The notes under the pieces were generated by a model. That model was not told the DNA's origin, did no database searches, and was given only the letters and a program-made list of their open reading frames with translations. Source: Balanoglossus misakiensis (taxonomy: Eukaryota > Hemichordata). From it: DNA of 64,000 nucleotides. Of the stretch, positions 14,201 through 22,684 are shown in pieces; the first letter of the stretch is position 1, and every line of letters begins with the position of its first letter. Made by a program: the position numbers and the translations under genes. The stretch spans positions 10,292,001 to 10,356,000 of the forward strand of contig CM082591.2 of the NCBI GenBank assembly GCA_040954595.2. The letters are read 5' to 3'.

Positions 14201-14399
14201 ACAGTTCTGTTATCGGAATTTAATGACAAATGCAGTCGAACAGCCGCAAACAAAGAAAACCGAAATGGTAATCTTCAGCAGTAAAATTAATAGTTACCAA
14301 GGCACAACTTGCAAAACTACAAAGTTTTCTCTTACCTGTTCCTTCGGTTATGTGCGTACAGTAGAGCAATAACAGCGAAATTAAGACTAGTTGACACAT
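1945..14399 (-). CDS. Multi-SRCR scavenger-receptor gene (gene span)
   Basis: This is the overall span of a gene read from 14399 down to at least 1945. Eleven exons join in phase: signal exon 14336-14399, then SRCR1 10714-10858 + 10435-10607, SRCR2 9196-9340 + 8620-8801, SRCR3 7705-7861 + 7332-7513, SRCR4 6858-6996 + 4397-4578, and SRCR5 3923-4061 + 1945-2117. Every domain begins at a phase-1 intron, has an internal phase-2 intron and ends at a phase-1 intron, so domains can be duplicated or skipped without breaking the frame. Each domain has six cysteines. Six cysteines and two exons per domain are the group A SRCR pattern. No membrane segment or terminal stop exon is visible, so the 3' end is missing or lies beyond base 1. 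The predicted protein is secreted or cell-surface and likely binds polyanionic or microbial ligands; binding is inferred from the family only. Confidence 0.8.
2170..2256. repeat. (ATGT)n followed by (GT)n microsatellite
   Basis: About 10 ATGT units then about 22 GT units, directly abutting the 5'-truncated end of the R2-type LINE relic. Confidence 0.95.
2257..3618 (+). mobile_element. Decayed R2-type (restriction-like endonuclease) LINE fragment
   Basis: A 5'-truncated retrotransposon relic on the plus strand. The first open stretch (to 2747) encodes the region after the reverse transcriptase, including [15 protein letters not shown], which resembles the GGLGL segment of R2/R4/NeSL elements. 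After a frameshift comes a broken zinc-binding motif (SCKI then a stop where Cys is expected, then HVFNCC). Then follows the PD-(D/E)XK nuclease signature: [13 protein letters not shown] (to 3187), continuing in another frame as [14 protein letters not shown] and [13 protein letters not shown]. Several frameshifts and stops make it dead. It ends at AAATAAAAGAG and runs into (ATGT)n. It lies in the last SRCR intron, opposite in strand to the host gene. Confidence 0.8.
3619..3735. repeat. (ATGT)n microsatellite, 3' flank of the R2-type relic
   Basis: About 28 tandem ATGT units, then GT-rich and CG-containing variants. It has the same unit and strand orientation as the tract at 2170-2210 on the other side of the LINE relic. 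Confidence 0.95.
3923..4061 (-). CDS. SRCR domain 5, first-half exon
   Basis: Encodes [17 protein letters not shown], then [11 protein letters not shown] and VACRQLGY, the N-terminal half of an SRCR domain. The acceptor is CCAG before 4061 and the donor ATAG|GTAA at 3923/3922. It begins with two bases and ends with two bases of split codons, so it joins 4397-4578 upstream and 1945-2117 downstream. It is identical in protein to the exon at 6858-6996. Confidence 0.85.
4397..4578 (-). CDS. SRCR domain 4, second-half exon
   Basis: Encodes [33 protein letters not shown] and [10 protein letters not shown], the C-terminal SRCR half with four cysteines. The acceptor CTCAG lies before 4578 and the donor CTG|GTAAGA is at 4397/4396. 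It is the recent duplicate of 7332-7513 and pairs with 6858-6996. Confidence 0.85.
4612..4919. repeat. 308-bp direct repeat (B2-like)
   Basis: Essentially identical to 5311-5618. It contains an internal hairpin (CCTCGCCAGTTG and CAACTGGCGAGG). It is interpreted as one of the split direct repeats of the YR element. Confidence 0.8.
4920..5310. other. Spacer between direct repeats of the YR element
   Basis: Contains C- and G-rich tracts (a CCCCCCCC run near 5130) and no open gene. By analogy with split-repeat elements this would be the A2 block; the partner A1 is not in the window. Confidence 0.4.
5311..5618. repeat. 308-bp direct repeat (B1-like)
   Basis: Second copy of the repeat at 4612-4919, about 110 bp downstream of the recombinase stop codon. 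Confidence 0.8.
5729..6652 (-). CDS. Tyrosine recombinase of a DIRS/Ngaro-like element
   Basis: A 307-residue open frame from an ATG at 6652. Residues about 5-95 form a core-binding domain ([35 protein letters not shown]). The catalytic domain follows with the conserved tetrad in order: Arg in [11 protein letters not shown], His-x-x-Arg in [14 protein letters not shown], then GRW and the nucleophile Tyr in [10 protein letters not shown] close to the C-terminus. It would cut and join DNA to integrate a circular cDNA. All key residues are present and the frame is intact, so the enzyme may still be coded although its RT partner is missing. A domesticated recombinase or Crypton origin is a weaker alternative. 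Confidence 0.8.
   Translation of the reverse strand: MDMEVGRLLQQALHSSSRSTYQRAWRVLTQFMGSQLGVHCPSLPLSESSVTLFIGHLSRQHLAPSTVSTYLSAISYVHKLAGLQDPTKSFLVHKLVQSYRKLVHQRDDRLPITRDILLRLIKAIPNVVTSVYQRSLFKAMFLSAFYGFLRIGEFTVRNMFDDGKAILFHQLEFQVSAGLPQSATVSLFNFKHSKPGDVFVIKFQKVLRSDLCPVQALWEFSRLRGSEPGPLFCMPGPLGIGRGDFTAQLRRSLTFCGFEVDRFKGHSFRIGAASQAAKDGLSDAQIRALGRWRSDAFKGYIRQPASW
6858..6996 (-). CDS. SRCR domain 4, first-half exon
   Basis: Same protein and splice sites as 3923-4061 (CCAG acceptor, ATAG|GTAA donor). Encodes the [10 protein letters not shown] and CRQLGY landmarks. Joins 7332-7513 upstream and 4397-4578 downstream, skipping the YR element in the intron. Confidence 0.85.
7332..7513 (-). CDS. SRCR domain 3, second-half exon
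   Basis: Encodes [31 protein letters not shown] and DAGVLC. The acceptor is CTCAG and the donor CTG|GTAAGA. It is preceded in the gene by 7705-7861. Confidence 0.85.
7705..7861 (-). CDS. SRCR domain 3, first-half exon
   Basis: Encodes [30 protein letters not shown] and [13 protein letters not shown]. It is twelve bases longer at its 3' end than the other first halves because the donor (GG|GTAATT) lies further on. The acceptor is CCAG before 7861. Confidence 0.85.
7862..8619 (-). other. Intron between SRCR3 and SRCR2
   Basis: AT-rich intronic sequence with no exon, repeat unit or element that I can identify. Confidence 0.6.
8620..8801 (-). CDS. SRCR domain 2, second-half exon
   Basis: Encodes [49 protein letters not shown]. 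The acceptor TTTCAG lies before 8801 and the donor is CAA|GTAAGT. A three-residue insertion (SLNNLIW against ADPIW) distinguishes it from its neighbours. Confidence 0.85.
9196..9340 (-). CDS. SRCR domain 2, first-half exon
   Basis: Encodes [30 protein letters not shown] and VVCRQLGY. The acceptor is CCAG; the donor ATAG|GTGATT is weaker than those of the sister exons (GTAATT). Confidence 0.85.
9341..10434 (-). other. Intron between SRCR2 and SRCR1
   Basis: Unique AT-rich sequence. A short minus-strand open stretch at 10101-10352 shows no domain. Nothing further is supported. Confidence 0.55.
10435..10607 (-). CDS. SRCR domain 1, second-half exon
   Basis: Encodes [37 protein letters not shown] and VGVLC. 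The acceptor is CTTAG and the donor TAG|GTAAGT. Its 173-base length is the same as the last exon of SRCR5. Confidence 0.85.
10714..10858 (-). CDS. SRCR domain 1, first-half exon
   Basis: Encodes [31 protein letters not shown] and VVCRQLGY. It begins with two bases (CT), which complete the Ala codon left open by the signal exon at 14336-14399 or by either of its copies upstream. The donor is ATAG|GTAATT. Confidence 0.85.
11128..11166. repeat. (TGTC)n short tandem repeat
   Basis: A short run of TGTC units inside intron 1 of the SRCR gene. Confidence 0.7.
11364..11875. repeat. Partial copy of module C (3' end)
   Basis: Matches the end of module C at 19705-20225 and 29430-29960, including TTATTAAGTAGCAAAGTTGA and the CTTGACAAGT block. 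It is interrupted by the LINE that follows. It marks the left edge of the A/B/C tandem array. Confidence 0.8.
11876..13441 (+). CDS. Reverse transcriptase of CR1/L2-like LINE
   Basis: Open frame with RT landmarks in order: [84 protein letters not shown], then MFADDQTL with the catalytic Asp pair. Palm and thumb follow, and a C-terminal segment ([28 protein letters not shown]) typical of this LINE group. The first 34 codons of the longest open frame (from 11771) belong to the flanking module C and are not part of the protein. There is no internal stop over about 520 codons, so the insertion is young. Clade assignment is by eye. Confidence 0.8.
   Translation: MNFVMEQLASLDATKSHGFDNVSPKLLKIGANSIAGHITNMFNLSITNGTFPDCFKCARVVPIHKNGPKHAISNYRPISILPALSKILERHVYNSLYTCLQNNKLIMSSQSGFRHFHSCNTALLKLTDQLLRNIDNGLYNGLMYLDLCKAFDVVDHDILLRKLSIYGVNDVSFKWFRSYLSNRCQFVSYMGEESKTLPVVCGVPQGSILGPLLFLIFINDLPLSLSMGNIDMFADDQTLCVSGISIDEVGTKLQEDVLPISTWVSNNAMSINTTKTKWMIVASCPKVNNVSEHSVTPNIRINNTCISCVSSHTLLGIEIDNALTWDTHIDNLSRKLSMRIGVLRKLRPLTPRHTLMLVYNAIFLSIIDYCCTVWGNTSKTNLQRIYKLQKRAGRVILGVDITFPSRSLLTTLHWLPIDIRIEYFIAVQTFKILHGLAPDYLNEFSYVSEMYNFTTRSVSNANLYVPTFKTATGQRSFMYRATNIWNNIPLSIRSIYSLSQFKSQLRNFFHTKFINEGSSLD
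11876..13623 (+). mobile_element. 5'-truncated LINE with (TAA)n tail
   Basis: The insertion starts right after the module C tail and ends in AAATAAAGCATAATAATAAT, a short 3' UTR and (TAA)n tail typical of CR1/L2-like elements. It starts inside the reverse transcriptase; endonuclease and ORF1 are missing. It sits in intron 1 of the SRCR gene in opposite orientation. On its right the sequence is module A, so module B, expected between C and A, is absent here. Confidence 0.85.
13632..13748. repeat. Fold-back hairpin in module A, copy 1
   Basis: About 117 bp that folds on itself: outer arms TGCAATAATTATAGCCTTAG / CTACAGTTATTGCA, inner arms GGTGTATCGCTGTCGG / CCGACAGCGATACACC. The same hairpin occurs at 16168-16284 and 21921-22037. 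In the gene direction it lies about 600 bp downstream of the signal exon, within intron 1. Confidence 0.85.
14336..14399 (-). CDS. SRCR gene exon 1: signal peptide (copy 1, nearest)
   Basis: ATG at 14399 followed by a hydrophobic leader, [20 protein letters not shown], ending ACA-G at the donor ACAG|GTAAGA (14336/14335). The 64-base exon leaves a phase-1 junction, exactly what the first SRCR exon (10714-10858) needs. Cleavage after the ITEG region is likely. This is the copy nearest to the SRCR exons and the simplest first exon. Confidence 0.8.
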
Positions 14400-14570
14400 C
14401 TTAGTGTTTCATCCTGTTTTACACGCAGAGCTCAATTTAAACTGAGGGACATACAGGGTTGTGACATACAAGTACATCAGTCAGTTGCTATAGGTACACC
14501 TACGCGCGTTTATTGGTGGTGTTAATTCACGTCACTCAATCGTACGCAGGCCAATCGCATACGACGGATA
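14400..14570 (-). promoter_or_regulatory. Putative promoter of the SRCR gene (copy 1)
   Basis: Read on the minus strand, the 170 bp upstream of the ATG contain a GATTGG (inverted CCAAT), a CRE-like TGACGTGA, CCACCAATAAA and a TTTAAA element nearer the start. The same elements are kept in the copies upstream of 16930 and 22684. The promoter role is inferred from position and conservation. Confidence 0.4.
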
Positions 14571-15045
14571 ATTTTTATAATCAAACTGCTTGTACCATTT
14601 GATATTATGCTTTTAAGCATTTGTACAAGTCCCTTAAGTTTCTGAACGATGACCACAATTGGGATTATTTTGGGATTATATGTCATGAAATATCGTATAA
14701 ATCAACGGACTTCAATGAAACTGCGTTGACATTTTTTGCAAAGTGTTTGTTATTTTAGTAAGAATAACTGCAGTCTACGGGTTTGCGGTTTGGCCCAATG
14801 GTTCTGTGCTCGCGAATTGATAAGGCGAATCCAAATTAGTCAGTTTTCACCACTGTACTGCAGATTTTATATTCCCGAGCTAGGGTGTTCACGTATCCCA
14901 TTTAACATAAATATGAAACCTTTAATAAGGCAGGAGCGCAATTAACAAAACGTATTTGCAAAGTTGTCATTTTATGAACGGCTCCATATAGTGCCGTGTT
15001 CCAAAAATACAAGGGACACATATACTGTATATGCTGATGACATAT

Positions 15046-16159
15046 GCGAATGTTGGTCAACACTGTCAGAAATTCCCCAAGAGAAAAATTGATCGTGTAG
15101 GTGGGAGCTAGCTTGAACTGTATTAATGCAGGCTGATGTTGTAGGGGCTACAATTTTAGGGGTATCGAGGGAGCCATTGGTATGAAAATGAGAAATGGTT
15201 AATATATTTACGCGTATGCACGGAGATATTTAGGCGCGCCTTCACAGCGACAGACATTTCACAGTAGACGTATTCCAATATGTCTGGGCTGAGTAGAGCA
15301 ATGTGTTCTAATGACGCAAGAATTTAATTTATAAGGTGACATAGATAAATAATAAATAAAACTCCAAAAGAATTGGCCATATTAATGTCATGGTGTCAAT
15401 TTGACACTTGGTACAGGTTAGAACATATCCTTTCTTCTTTATACAGCGACTGTTTGCTTTTATTTTCTTCGTTTACTTAAAATTTTTGCGAAATGAGGTC
15501 ACTTCCATCTCTTGATTTCATTGTGGTGCTTGGCATGGGCTGAAAGATGTCTCAAGTTGTCTTAGTGTTTCATAAATCTTTACCAAATAGTACACTGTTT
15601 TTCTTGTTGCTATGTTCTTAAACTCCACGCTTCGTATTAAACTCTAAGTACCCCGAACAGGTGACACCACGCCGGCTCATAATCCACACATTCGGAAAAC
15701 ATAACGATTTCAGTGTCCGATGACTTTAATGCAAACGCATGGCTACGGCATATCGGCCGAGCCCTCCGCCCGGAGACTGAGAATCCTTCGTCCGTTATGC
15801 GTCTCCGGTCTATATGCCTGTCAGAAATGTTTATTTGTTATTTCTCACAAACCAAACTACTACAGTTGAAGCTATATACATTAGAATTGAATAGTCAGTT
15901 CACAGTTGCAGATGCAACATTAAAAGATTACACATCACACCGTACCTGCGCACGTTAAATATGTACACGAGGGCTAAACATATTTATCGGGGTTCTCACT
16001 GTAACGCCTTCAACCAAGCAGGAACAGAAACAGGAAAAAAATATGTGTGAACATATTTATTTGCTGAGTGTAAATTCAGATCATGCAACACTCTAGGAAA
16101 CATCCAGTGAAGACACGGCTTCGAAATGGCCCGCTCATTCTGGGAGAAAGTCATATAAA
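15046..16159. repeat. Tandem array module B, copy 1
   Basis: Matches 20229-21914 (minus an inserted LINE tail) and 29967-30620. Starts around GTCAACACTGTCAGAAATTC and ends at AGTCATATAAACAGGTAGCT. An open stretch at 15713-15958 is shared by copy 2, but every difference I noticed between copies changes the amino acid, so it is not treated as a gene. Confidence 0.8.
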
Positions 16160-16167
16160 CAGGTAGC

Positions 16168-16284
16168 TGCAATAATTATAGCCTTAGTGGTTGGGTGGTG
16201 TATCGCTGTCGGCTGGCCTGATCGCTGACGGCAGGCCAGCCGACAGCGATACACCAGCCCACCACTAAGGCTACAGTTATTGCA
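16168..16284. repeat. Fold-back hairpin in module A, copy 2
   Basis: Same long hairpin as 13632-13748; here the GGTTGGGTGGTG arm carries mismatches to its partner. Confidence 0.85.
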
Positions 16285-16866
16285 ACAAATAAACAGGGCT
16301 GTTCATATAGAATAATATAGAACAGTGCCGGTGAAGTCGGTTTTGGAAACATCTCCACACTCACGGATGCTTTTTACATTCAAACTGCCGACGAGAGAAT
16401 TGGATGGGGAAGTCTATTCAATCGAACGCGGAATGAATCTTTTAGCTGAATGACATTAATTTCAGTAAATAGAATGATTTCCAGCCTATACAAAGCACCG
16501 AAATAATATCATGACAGTAAGTTGATCAACTATTTTGCTAAATTAAAGCAATTTGAACATCGATCTATTGTCACTGTCGTATTTTCTATTTTAAACAAAA
16601 GGTCCGCTTTAAACGGAAAACACGATCAGTGACAGAGACGCTCTACCCGTCTGTAGAACGTCTAATCCAATTAAAACTATGATTTTAACAAAGCGACTTC
16701 ATGAAAGGTCAATGAAACAGTTGTTGGCAATCATTACAGTTCTGTTATCGGAATTTAATGACAAATGCAGTTGAACAGCCGCAAACGAAGAAAACCAAAA
16801 TGGTAATCTTCAGCAGTAAAATTAATACCAAGGCACAACTTGCAAAACTACAAAGTTTTCTCTTAC

Positions 16867-16930
16867 CTGTTCCTTCGGTTATGCGCGTACAATGTAGCAA
16901 TAACAGCGAAATTAAGACTAGTTGACACAT
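16867..16930 (-). CDS. SRCR-type signal-peptide exon, copy 2
   Basis: ATG at 16930 encoding [20 protein letters not shown], with donor ACAG|GTAAGA at 16867/16866. Same length and phase as copy 1. No SRCR exon lies between it and copy 1, so it would have to splice past copy 1 to the shared SRCR exons as an alternative first exon, or be an orphan. Confidence 0.65.
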
Positions 16931-18364
16931 CTTAGTGTTTCATACTGTTTTACACGCAGAGTATAATTTAAACTGAGGGACATACAGGGTTGTGACATAC
17001 AAGTACATCAGTCAGTTGCTATAGGTACACCCACGCGCTTTTATTGGTGGTGTTAATTCACGTCACTCAATCGTACGCTGGCCAATCGCATACAGCGGAT
17101 AATTTGTATAATCACATTGCTTGTACCATTTGATATTATGCTTTTAAGCATTTGTACAAGTCCCTTTACTTTCTGAACGATGACCACAATTGGGATTATT
17201 TTGGGATTACATGTATATGTCATGAAATATCGTATAAATCAACGGACTTCAATAAAACTGCGTTGACATTTTTTGCAAAGTGTTTGTTATTTTAGTAAGA
17301 ATAACTGCAGTCAACGGGATGTGGTTTGGTCCAATGGTTCGGTACCCGCGAATTGATAAGGCGAATCCAAATTAGTCAGTTTTCACCACTGTACTGCATA
17401 TTTTATATTCCCGAGCTAGGGTGTTCACGTATCCCATTTAACATAAATATGAAACCTTTAATAAGGCAGGAGCGCAATTAACAAAACGTATTTGCAAAGT
17501 TGTCATTTTATGAACGGCTCCATATAGTGCCGTGTTCCAAAAAATACAAGGGACACATATACTGTATATGCTGATGTTGGTCAAATGTCATCCAGAAGTT
17601 GGATTACATTCTTGGCCCCGGCTGATCCATCGTCGACAATACGAACCCCACTGGTCACTTTTTAGCATGGAATTAAATATGTAAAAATATAAGAAATAAA
17701 GGGTAACATATTATGTAGATATGGTTAATCTAAGAGAACCACTATGCAAAAGTCGCCGCACATATGAGTAGTCACCCAACCATTCCGAACTGTCAAATGG
17801 TTCTTGAGAAAAAGTTCTTGAAGAAGTTTATTTTCAAAGATTTTTGTCATTTCTGAAAAACTAGCATGGCCACCAAAGGAATTTTAAGAGCTCAGTGCGC
17901 GTGCCGGAGGCTCGTTTAATGACTTCACGTTTAAATTTATAATGCAATTTCTATCTAGTATACCTGACACTCTGTGTTTCTTTTCTCCCGAATATGTATT
18001 CTTCAAGAGGTGTCAAATGACATTATAAGATCGTTAAATTGCTTTTATTAATATTTAACTAAATTGAAATGCATGTAATAATTGTTCAATTTCTATCTCT
18101 GTCACGAAAGTTTTTTGCTTCTTTTGTGTCAGAGTCACTTTCGGGCATCGTTATTGTGTGGCAGGTAAATTGACAAGACCATAACTTTGTTTTAGTTACA
18201 GGCTGTTCAGATAATGTGGCAACTACGACTTCTGTGCCTCTAAGCATACATTTTGAAGCAACTCAACGTTTTCTCGGGTAGACAGGTGTATGCTCCTAAA
18301 TGGCTGGTCAATACATGGATATTGAAACCCATCCATCTAATCTGTTTCCTATACGTAATATTAA

Positions 18365-18956
18365 AGCCACAGTATTTCTCGTAGGGGCAAAATTTTGTTT
18401 GAAACGGCATCTAAAAGTAGATGATAATTGATAATTGATACTGAATCGAACAGTCATCATCCCCAGCTCTGCTCATAAACTCATACAATTTACAATATAA
18501 CGAGTGAAGAATGACTTTCTGTCCGGACAGAAAGTCACGTGAGTGTTGACACACGTGACTAGTGCGCATGCGCACTCAAATGTGAATCTATGCGGAAGAG
18601 GTTTGGTCGCCCCAAATCAAGTGACTCAGCGAAGAAATGCGCACTAATTCGGCGAAATTTTGGGAAGATAACTTTATGGGAGAAATCAGTCGATGGAACC
18701 AGATCAAATCCGAAAATGGTCTGACCATCAAAATGTCAAAGTGGCACGTTTGCTGATCGACATGTACAACATTTCCGTTGTAAACAAACCCGCGCATCAT
18801 TTCAAGTGTTACGGGCAATATTTACAGCTTGCACGTAGCTACAGTTGCCCAAACCTTTCTTCTATCTTCATTATGTAGTATTCCATGATGAATGTACAGG
18901 AAAAACGGGCATTTTTCGATAATGAAAAATGGATACACACGAGAAATACTGGGGCT
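18365..18956. mobile_element. 592-bp non-autonomous TTAA-site DNA transposon
   Basis: Flanked by TTAA on both sides (18361-18364 and 18957-18960). Terminal inverted repeats are AGCCACAGTATTTCTCGT and AGCCCCAGTATTTCTCGT (reverse complement of the right end), 17 of 18 matching. The paralogous module C at 28690 has a single TTAA with no insert, a natural empty site. TTAA targets are used by piggyBac and Kolobok families; the ends do not start CCC, so piggyBac is less likely. Confidence 0.9.
18512..18537. repeat. 26-bp perfect palindrome inside the TTAA element
   Basis: TGACTTTCTGTCC followed by its reverse complement, directly next to CACGTG. It may form a hairpin or a dimeric protein site. Confidence 0.7.
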
Positions 18957-20228
18957 TTAATGTCATGCGGTATGCGTCATTTTTGTTCTGATACAAAAGC
19001 TTAAACTGTAACCCTGGCGTGAAAGCGTTGAATACAATACTGTATGTACACATATAAATATTAAGATGTATCGAATAAACGTCAAAGGTTAGGAAAAATC
19101 GTCTATAAATTGACAATTGATTTCATGCAATTTATGTCCAAAATTCAACGCAGATCAGTGACCAGTAGGAAACACCCCCCCCCCCCAAAAAAAAAGTAGT
19201 TGTGTGCATATCCATGTAGTAGTCATTGAGCAGAAGCAAGGCATTTTTCAACTGTCTGGAATGACCACAAACTTATACACGTCTTCCATATGATACAGTG
19301 CGGAAAGTTCTATAGAAATTTTACGAGCTACTTGCGAAAGGCGGCACGGCGCTGATACATGTACGGTGTCTAAATTAATACATTGCAATTTGCAGTATAA
19401 CGACAGATTGCAAGAGGCATAGTGTATGATATGTTGTTTAAATGTATATGCAATTTAATAGTAGCTAGAAAACGTCTCCGTACGTGTGAAATCGCAAGTC
19501 TCCACATCTGACAACGATGACTTCGTTCACGTTCAGCGACGAAAACGGAATTGAAACCAGCCTGTGATTGGAACTGAGCCGAGTACTACAGCTGGCCTTC
19601 AAGGCGCAAGACCGCGGCGTGTATAGACACTGTTTGTGTCCCGGTTGAATCCAGCAACACCATGTGAAGTTGTTGAGCGCTATACTTCTGACAAATTTGA
19701 TTTACCTACGTCGTTGAAATTTACTGGTTGTATGGAAATCATTATGATGGGAAACGTTCCCCCGATTTTTATTAAGTAGCAAAGTTGAACTTTTCTAATT
19801 AATGATATATTTCTAAAACATCATCACAAACTCAGTGGAAATTAACTGAACATGTATTTATCTCACGGTCATGTCAATGTCTCATGAAATATTTTATGAT
19901 ATCACGTTAATAAAATGTAGTTTGCATATTATCGAACTTTTACTATTAATGATGTACGTCAGTATAGTTACTACACATGCAGCTATGCTGAAATTATTTC
20001 GTACGTGAAACTAATATTGTTTTATGCAGAGAACCAACACACTCTAAATAATATAATGACAAGATACAACTATTGAGCTGTTAAACACTTTTTTTTTCTC
20101 ATCACAAATTTTAACCTTAGAATGTTCCCCTGCCAGAGGAATGAGTTAATATTTTATATTGAGCAAAAAAAAAGCAGAAATTCATTATTGTCTTACGATC
20201 TAATTATTTTCTTGACAAGTGCAAATTA

Positions 20229-21914
20229 GTCAACACTGTCAGAAATTCCCGGAGAGAAAAATGGATCGTGTTTGTGGGAGCTAGCTTGAACTGTATTAAT
20301 GCAGGCTGATGTTGTAGGGGGCTACAATTTTAGGGGTATCGAGGGAGCCATTGGTATGAAAATGAGAAATGGTTAATATATTTACGCGTATGCACGGAGA
20401 TATTTAAGCGCGCCTTCACAGCGACAGACATTTCACAGTAGACGTATTCAAATATGTCTAGGCTGAGTAGAGCAATGTGTTCTAATGACGCAAGAAATTA
20501 ATTTATAAGGTGACAATGCGGACATTCATAGACAACTTCGTTGTGTGTACGCTAGAGCCAATATGCTCATACGTAGATTTAATCATTGTTCACAACGTGT
20601 GAAATGTACGCTCTTTAAGAGTTTCCTGTACAGTATGTATTGTATGAATGTGTGGTGTAACTATAACACCAAATGCATGTCAAATCTGAAAATTGCTTAT
20701 CACAATGCACTGCGTTTGATCTTTGAACTGAAACGAGACATTAGCATAAGTTACAATTTTGTCACAAAGGATATTATGAACTTTAGCTCGTTGCATCGCA
20801 AGTTGTTATACTCTCTTGCCACAAGACTTTTGAACAGTAGTAATGCTGTTGTATATGCCTGCACTCACTCTGACTTGTATTTCCATTCTAGATTTTGGAA
20901 GCACTATAGAAACATTCTGTACTAGGGGATGAAGACCGACCTTCCGCCCCCTCTCGCCACGGCGTTGTAGTATTTTATTATTTTTTTCTACAGATTTTAA
21001 TGTGTGTGTTCTTGTTTTTTACTTCTCTTGCTGTTTTTTTTATGGGCTACGAGCCTGAAATAAAGATTATTATTATTATTATAGATAAATAATAAATAAA
21101 ACTCCAAAAGAATTGGCCATATTAATGTCATGATGTCAATTTGACACTTGGTACAGGTTAAAAAAATAGCTTTTCTTCTTTATACAGCGACTGTTCGCTT
21201 TTATTTTCTTCGTTTACTTAAAATCTTTGCGAAATGAGGTCATTTCGGTTGTGGGGAACTTCCATCTCTTGATATCATTGTGGTGCTTGGCATGGTCTGA
21301 AAAATGTCTTGTCTTAGTGTTTCATAATTCTCTAGCAAATAGTACGCTATTTTTCTTGCTGCCATTCTCTTAAATTCCATGCTTCGTATTAAACTCTAAG
21401 TACCCCGAACAGGTGACACCACACCGGCTCATAAACCACACATTCGGAAAACATAACAATTTCAGTGTCCGATGACTTTAATGCAAACGCATGGCTACGG
21501 GATATCGGCCGAGCCCTCTGCCCGGAGACTGAGAATCCTTCGTCCGTTATGCGTCTCCTGTCTATATGCCTGTCAGAAATGTTTATTTGTTATTTCTCAC
21601 AAACCAAACTACTACAGTTGAAGCTATATACATTAGAATTGAATAGTCAGTTCACAGTTGCAGATGCAACATTAAAAGATTACACATCACACCGTACCTG
21701 CGCACGTTAAATATGTACACGAGGGCGAAACATATTTATCGGAGGTTCTCACTGTAACGCGTTCAACCAAGCAGGAACAGAAACAGGAAAAAAATATGTG
21801 TGAACATATTTATTTGCTGAGTGTAAATTCAGATCATGCAGCACTCTAGGAAACACCCAGTGAGGACAAGGCTTCGAAATGGCCGGATCATTCTGGGAGA
21901 AAGTCATATAAACA
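20229..21914. repeat. Tandem array module B, copy 2 (with LINE insertion)
   Basis: Homologous to 15046-16159. Interrupted between GGTGACA and AGATAAATAATAAA by the LINE tail at 20516-21080. Confidence 0.85.
20516..21080 (+). mobile_element. LINE 3'-end fragment with (ATT)n tail
   Basis: A 5'-truncated insertion encoding only the C-terminus of a CR1/L2-like ORF2: RANMLIRRFNHCS, LFKSFLYSMYCMNVWC, IAYHNALRLIF, stop at 20923, then a short 3' UTR ending AATAAAGATTATTATTATT. The empty site is seen in the other copies of module B. It is not the same family as the element at 11876. Confidence 0.8.
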
Positions 21915-21920
21915 GGTAGC

Positions 21921-22037
21921 TGCAATAATTATAGCCTTAGTGGTGGGCTGGTGTATCGCTGTCGGCTGGCCTGATCGCTGACGGCAGGCCAACCGACAGC
22001 GATACACCAGCCCACCACCAAGGCTACAGTTATTGCA
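21921..22037. repeat. Fold-back hairpin in module A, copy 3
   Basis: Same hairpin as 13632-13748, nearly identical to copy 1 in the loop region. Confidence 0.85.
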
Positions 22038-22620
22038 ACAAATAAACAGGGCTGTTCATATAGAATAATATAGAACAGTGCCGGTGAAGTCGGTTTTGGA
22101 AACATCTCCACACTCACGGATGCTTTTTACATTCAAACTGCCGACGAGAGAATTGGATGGGGAAGTCTATTCAATCGAACGCGGAATGAATCTTTTAGCT
22201 GAATGACATTAATTTCGGAAAATAGATTGATTTCCAGCCTATACAGAGCACCGAAATGATATCATGACAGTAAGTTGATCAACTATTTTGCTAAAATAAC
22301 GCAATTTCAACATCGATCTATTGTCACTGTTCTATTTTCTATTTTAAACAAAATGTCCGCTTTAAACGGAAAACACGATCAGTGACAGAGACGCTCTACC
22401 CGTCTGTAGAATGTCTAATCCAATTAAAAACTACGATTTTAACAAAGCGACTTCATGAAAGGTCAATGAAACAGTTGTTGGCAATCATTACAGTTCTGTT
22501 ATCGGAATTTAATGACAAATGCAGTTGAACAGCCGCAAACGAAGAAAACCAAAATGGTAATCTTCAGCAGTAAAATTAATACCAAGGCACAACTTGCAAA
22601 ACTACACAGTTTTCTCTTAC

Positions 22621-22684
22621 CTGTTCCTTCGGTTATGCGCGTACAATGTAGCAATGACAGCGAAATTAAGACTAGTTGACACAT
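22621..22684 (-). CDS. SRCR-type signal-peptide exon, copy 3
   Basis: ATG at 22684 encoding [20 protein letters not shown], with donor ACAG|GTAAGA at 22621/22620. It keeps start, length, phase and donor, so it is still usable. Its nearest SRCR exon is about 11.8 kb downstream. Confidence 0.6.

Larger units (their letters stand above)
13624..15045. repeat. Tandem array module A, copy 1
   Basis: Contains the hairpin, the SRCR signal exon and its upstream region. About 1.4 kb matching 16160-17575 and 21915-23304 with a few percent divergence. It is followed directly by module B, whereas copies 2 and 3 are followed by module C. Confidence 0.85.
16160..17575. repeat. Tandem array module A, copy 2
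   Basis: Second copy of the hairpin plus signal-exon module, followed by module C at GCTGATGTTGGTCAAATG. Confidence 0.85.
17576..20228. repeat. Tandem array module C, copy 1
   Basis: Matches 27900-29966 except for a 592-bp inserted element. The first part (about 17740-18240) is also related to the long spacer of the tRNA array at 32.0-34.6 kb. A short block at about 19630-19715 resembles 31290-31375. Confidence 0.85.

Noticed and set aside
15713-15958. 81-codon open frame repeated at 21465-21710
   Set aside because: The differences I found between the two copies (H/D, R/C, R/L) all change the protein, so there is no sign of coding constraint; it belongs to module B.
16176-16364. 60- to 67-codon minus-strand frames over the module A hairpin (also 13640-13843, 21929-22117)
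   Set aside because: The frame reads through an inverted repeat and has no domain; it is conserved only because the module was duplicated.
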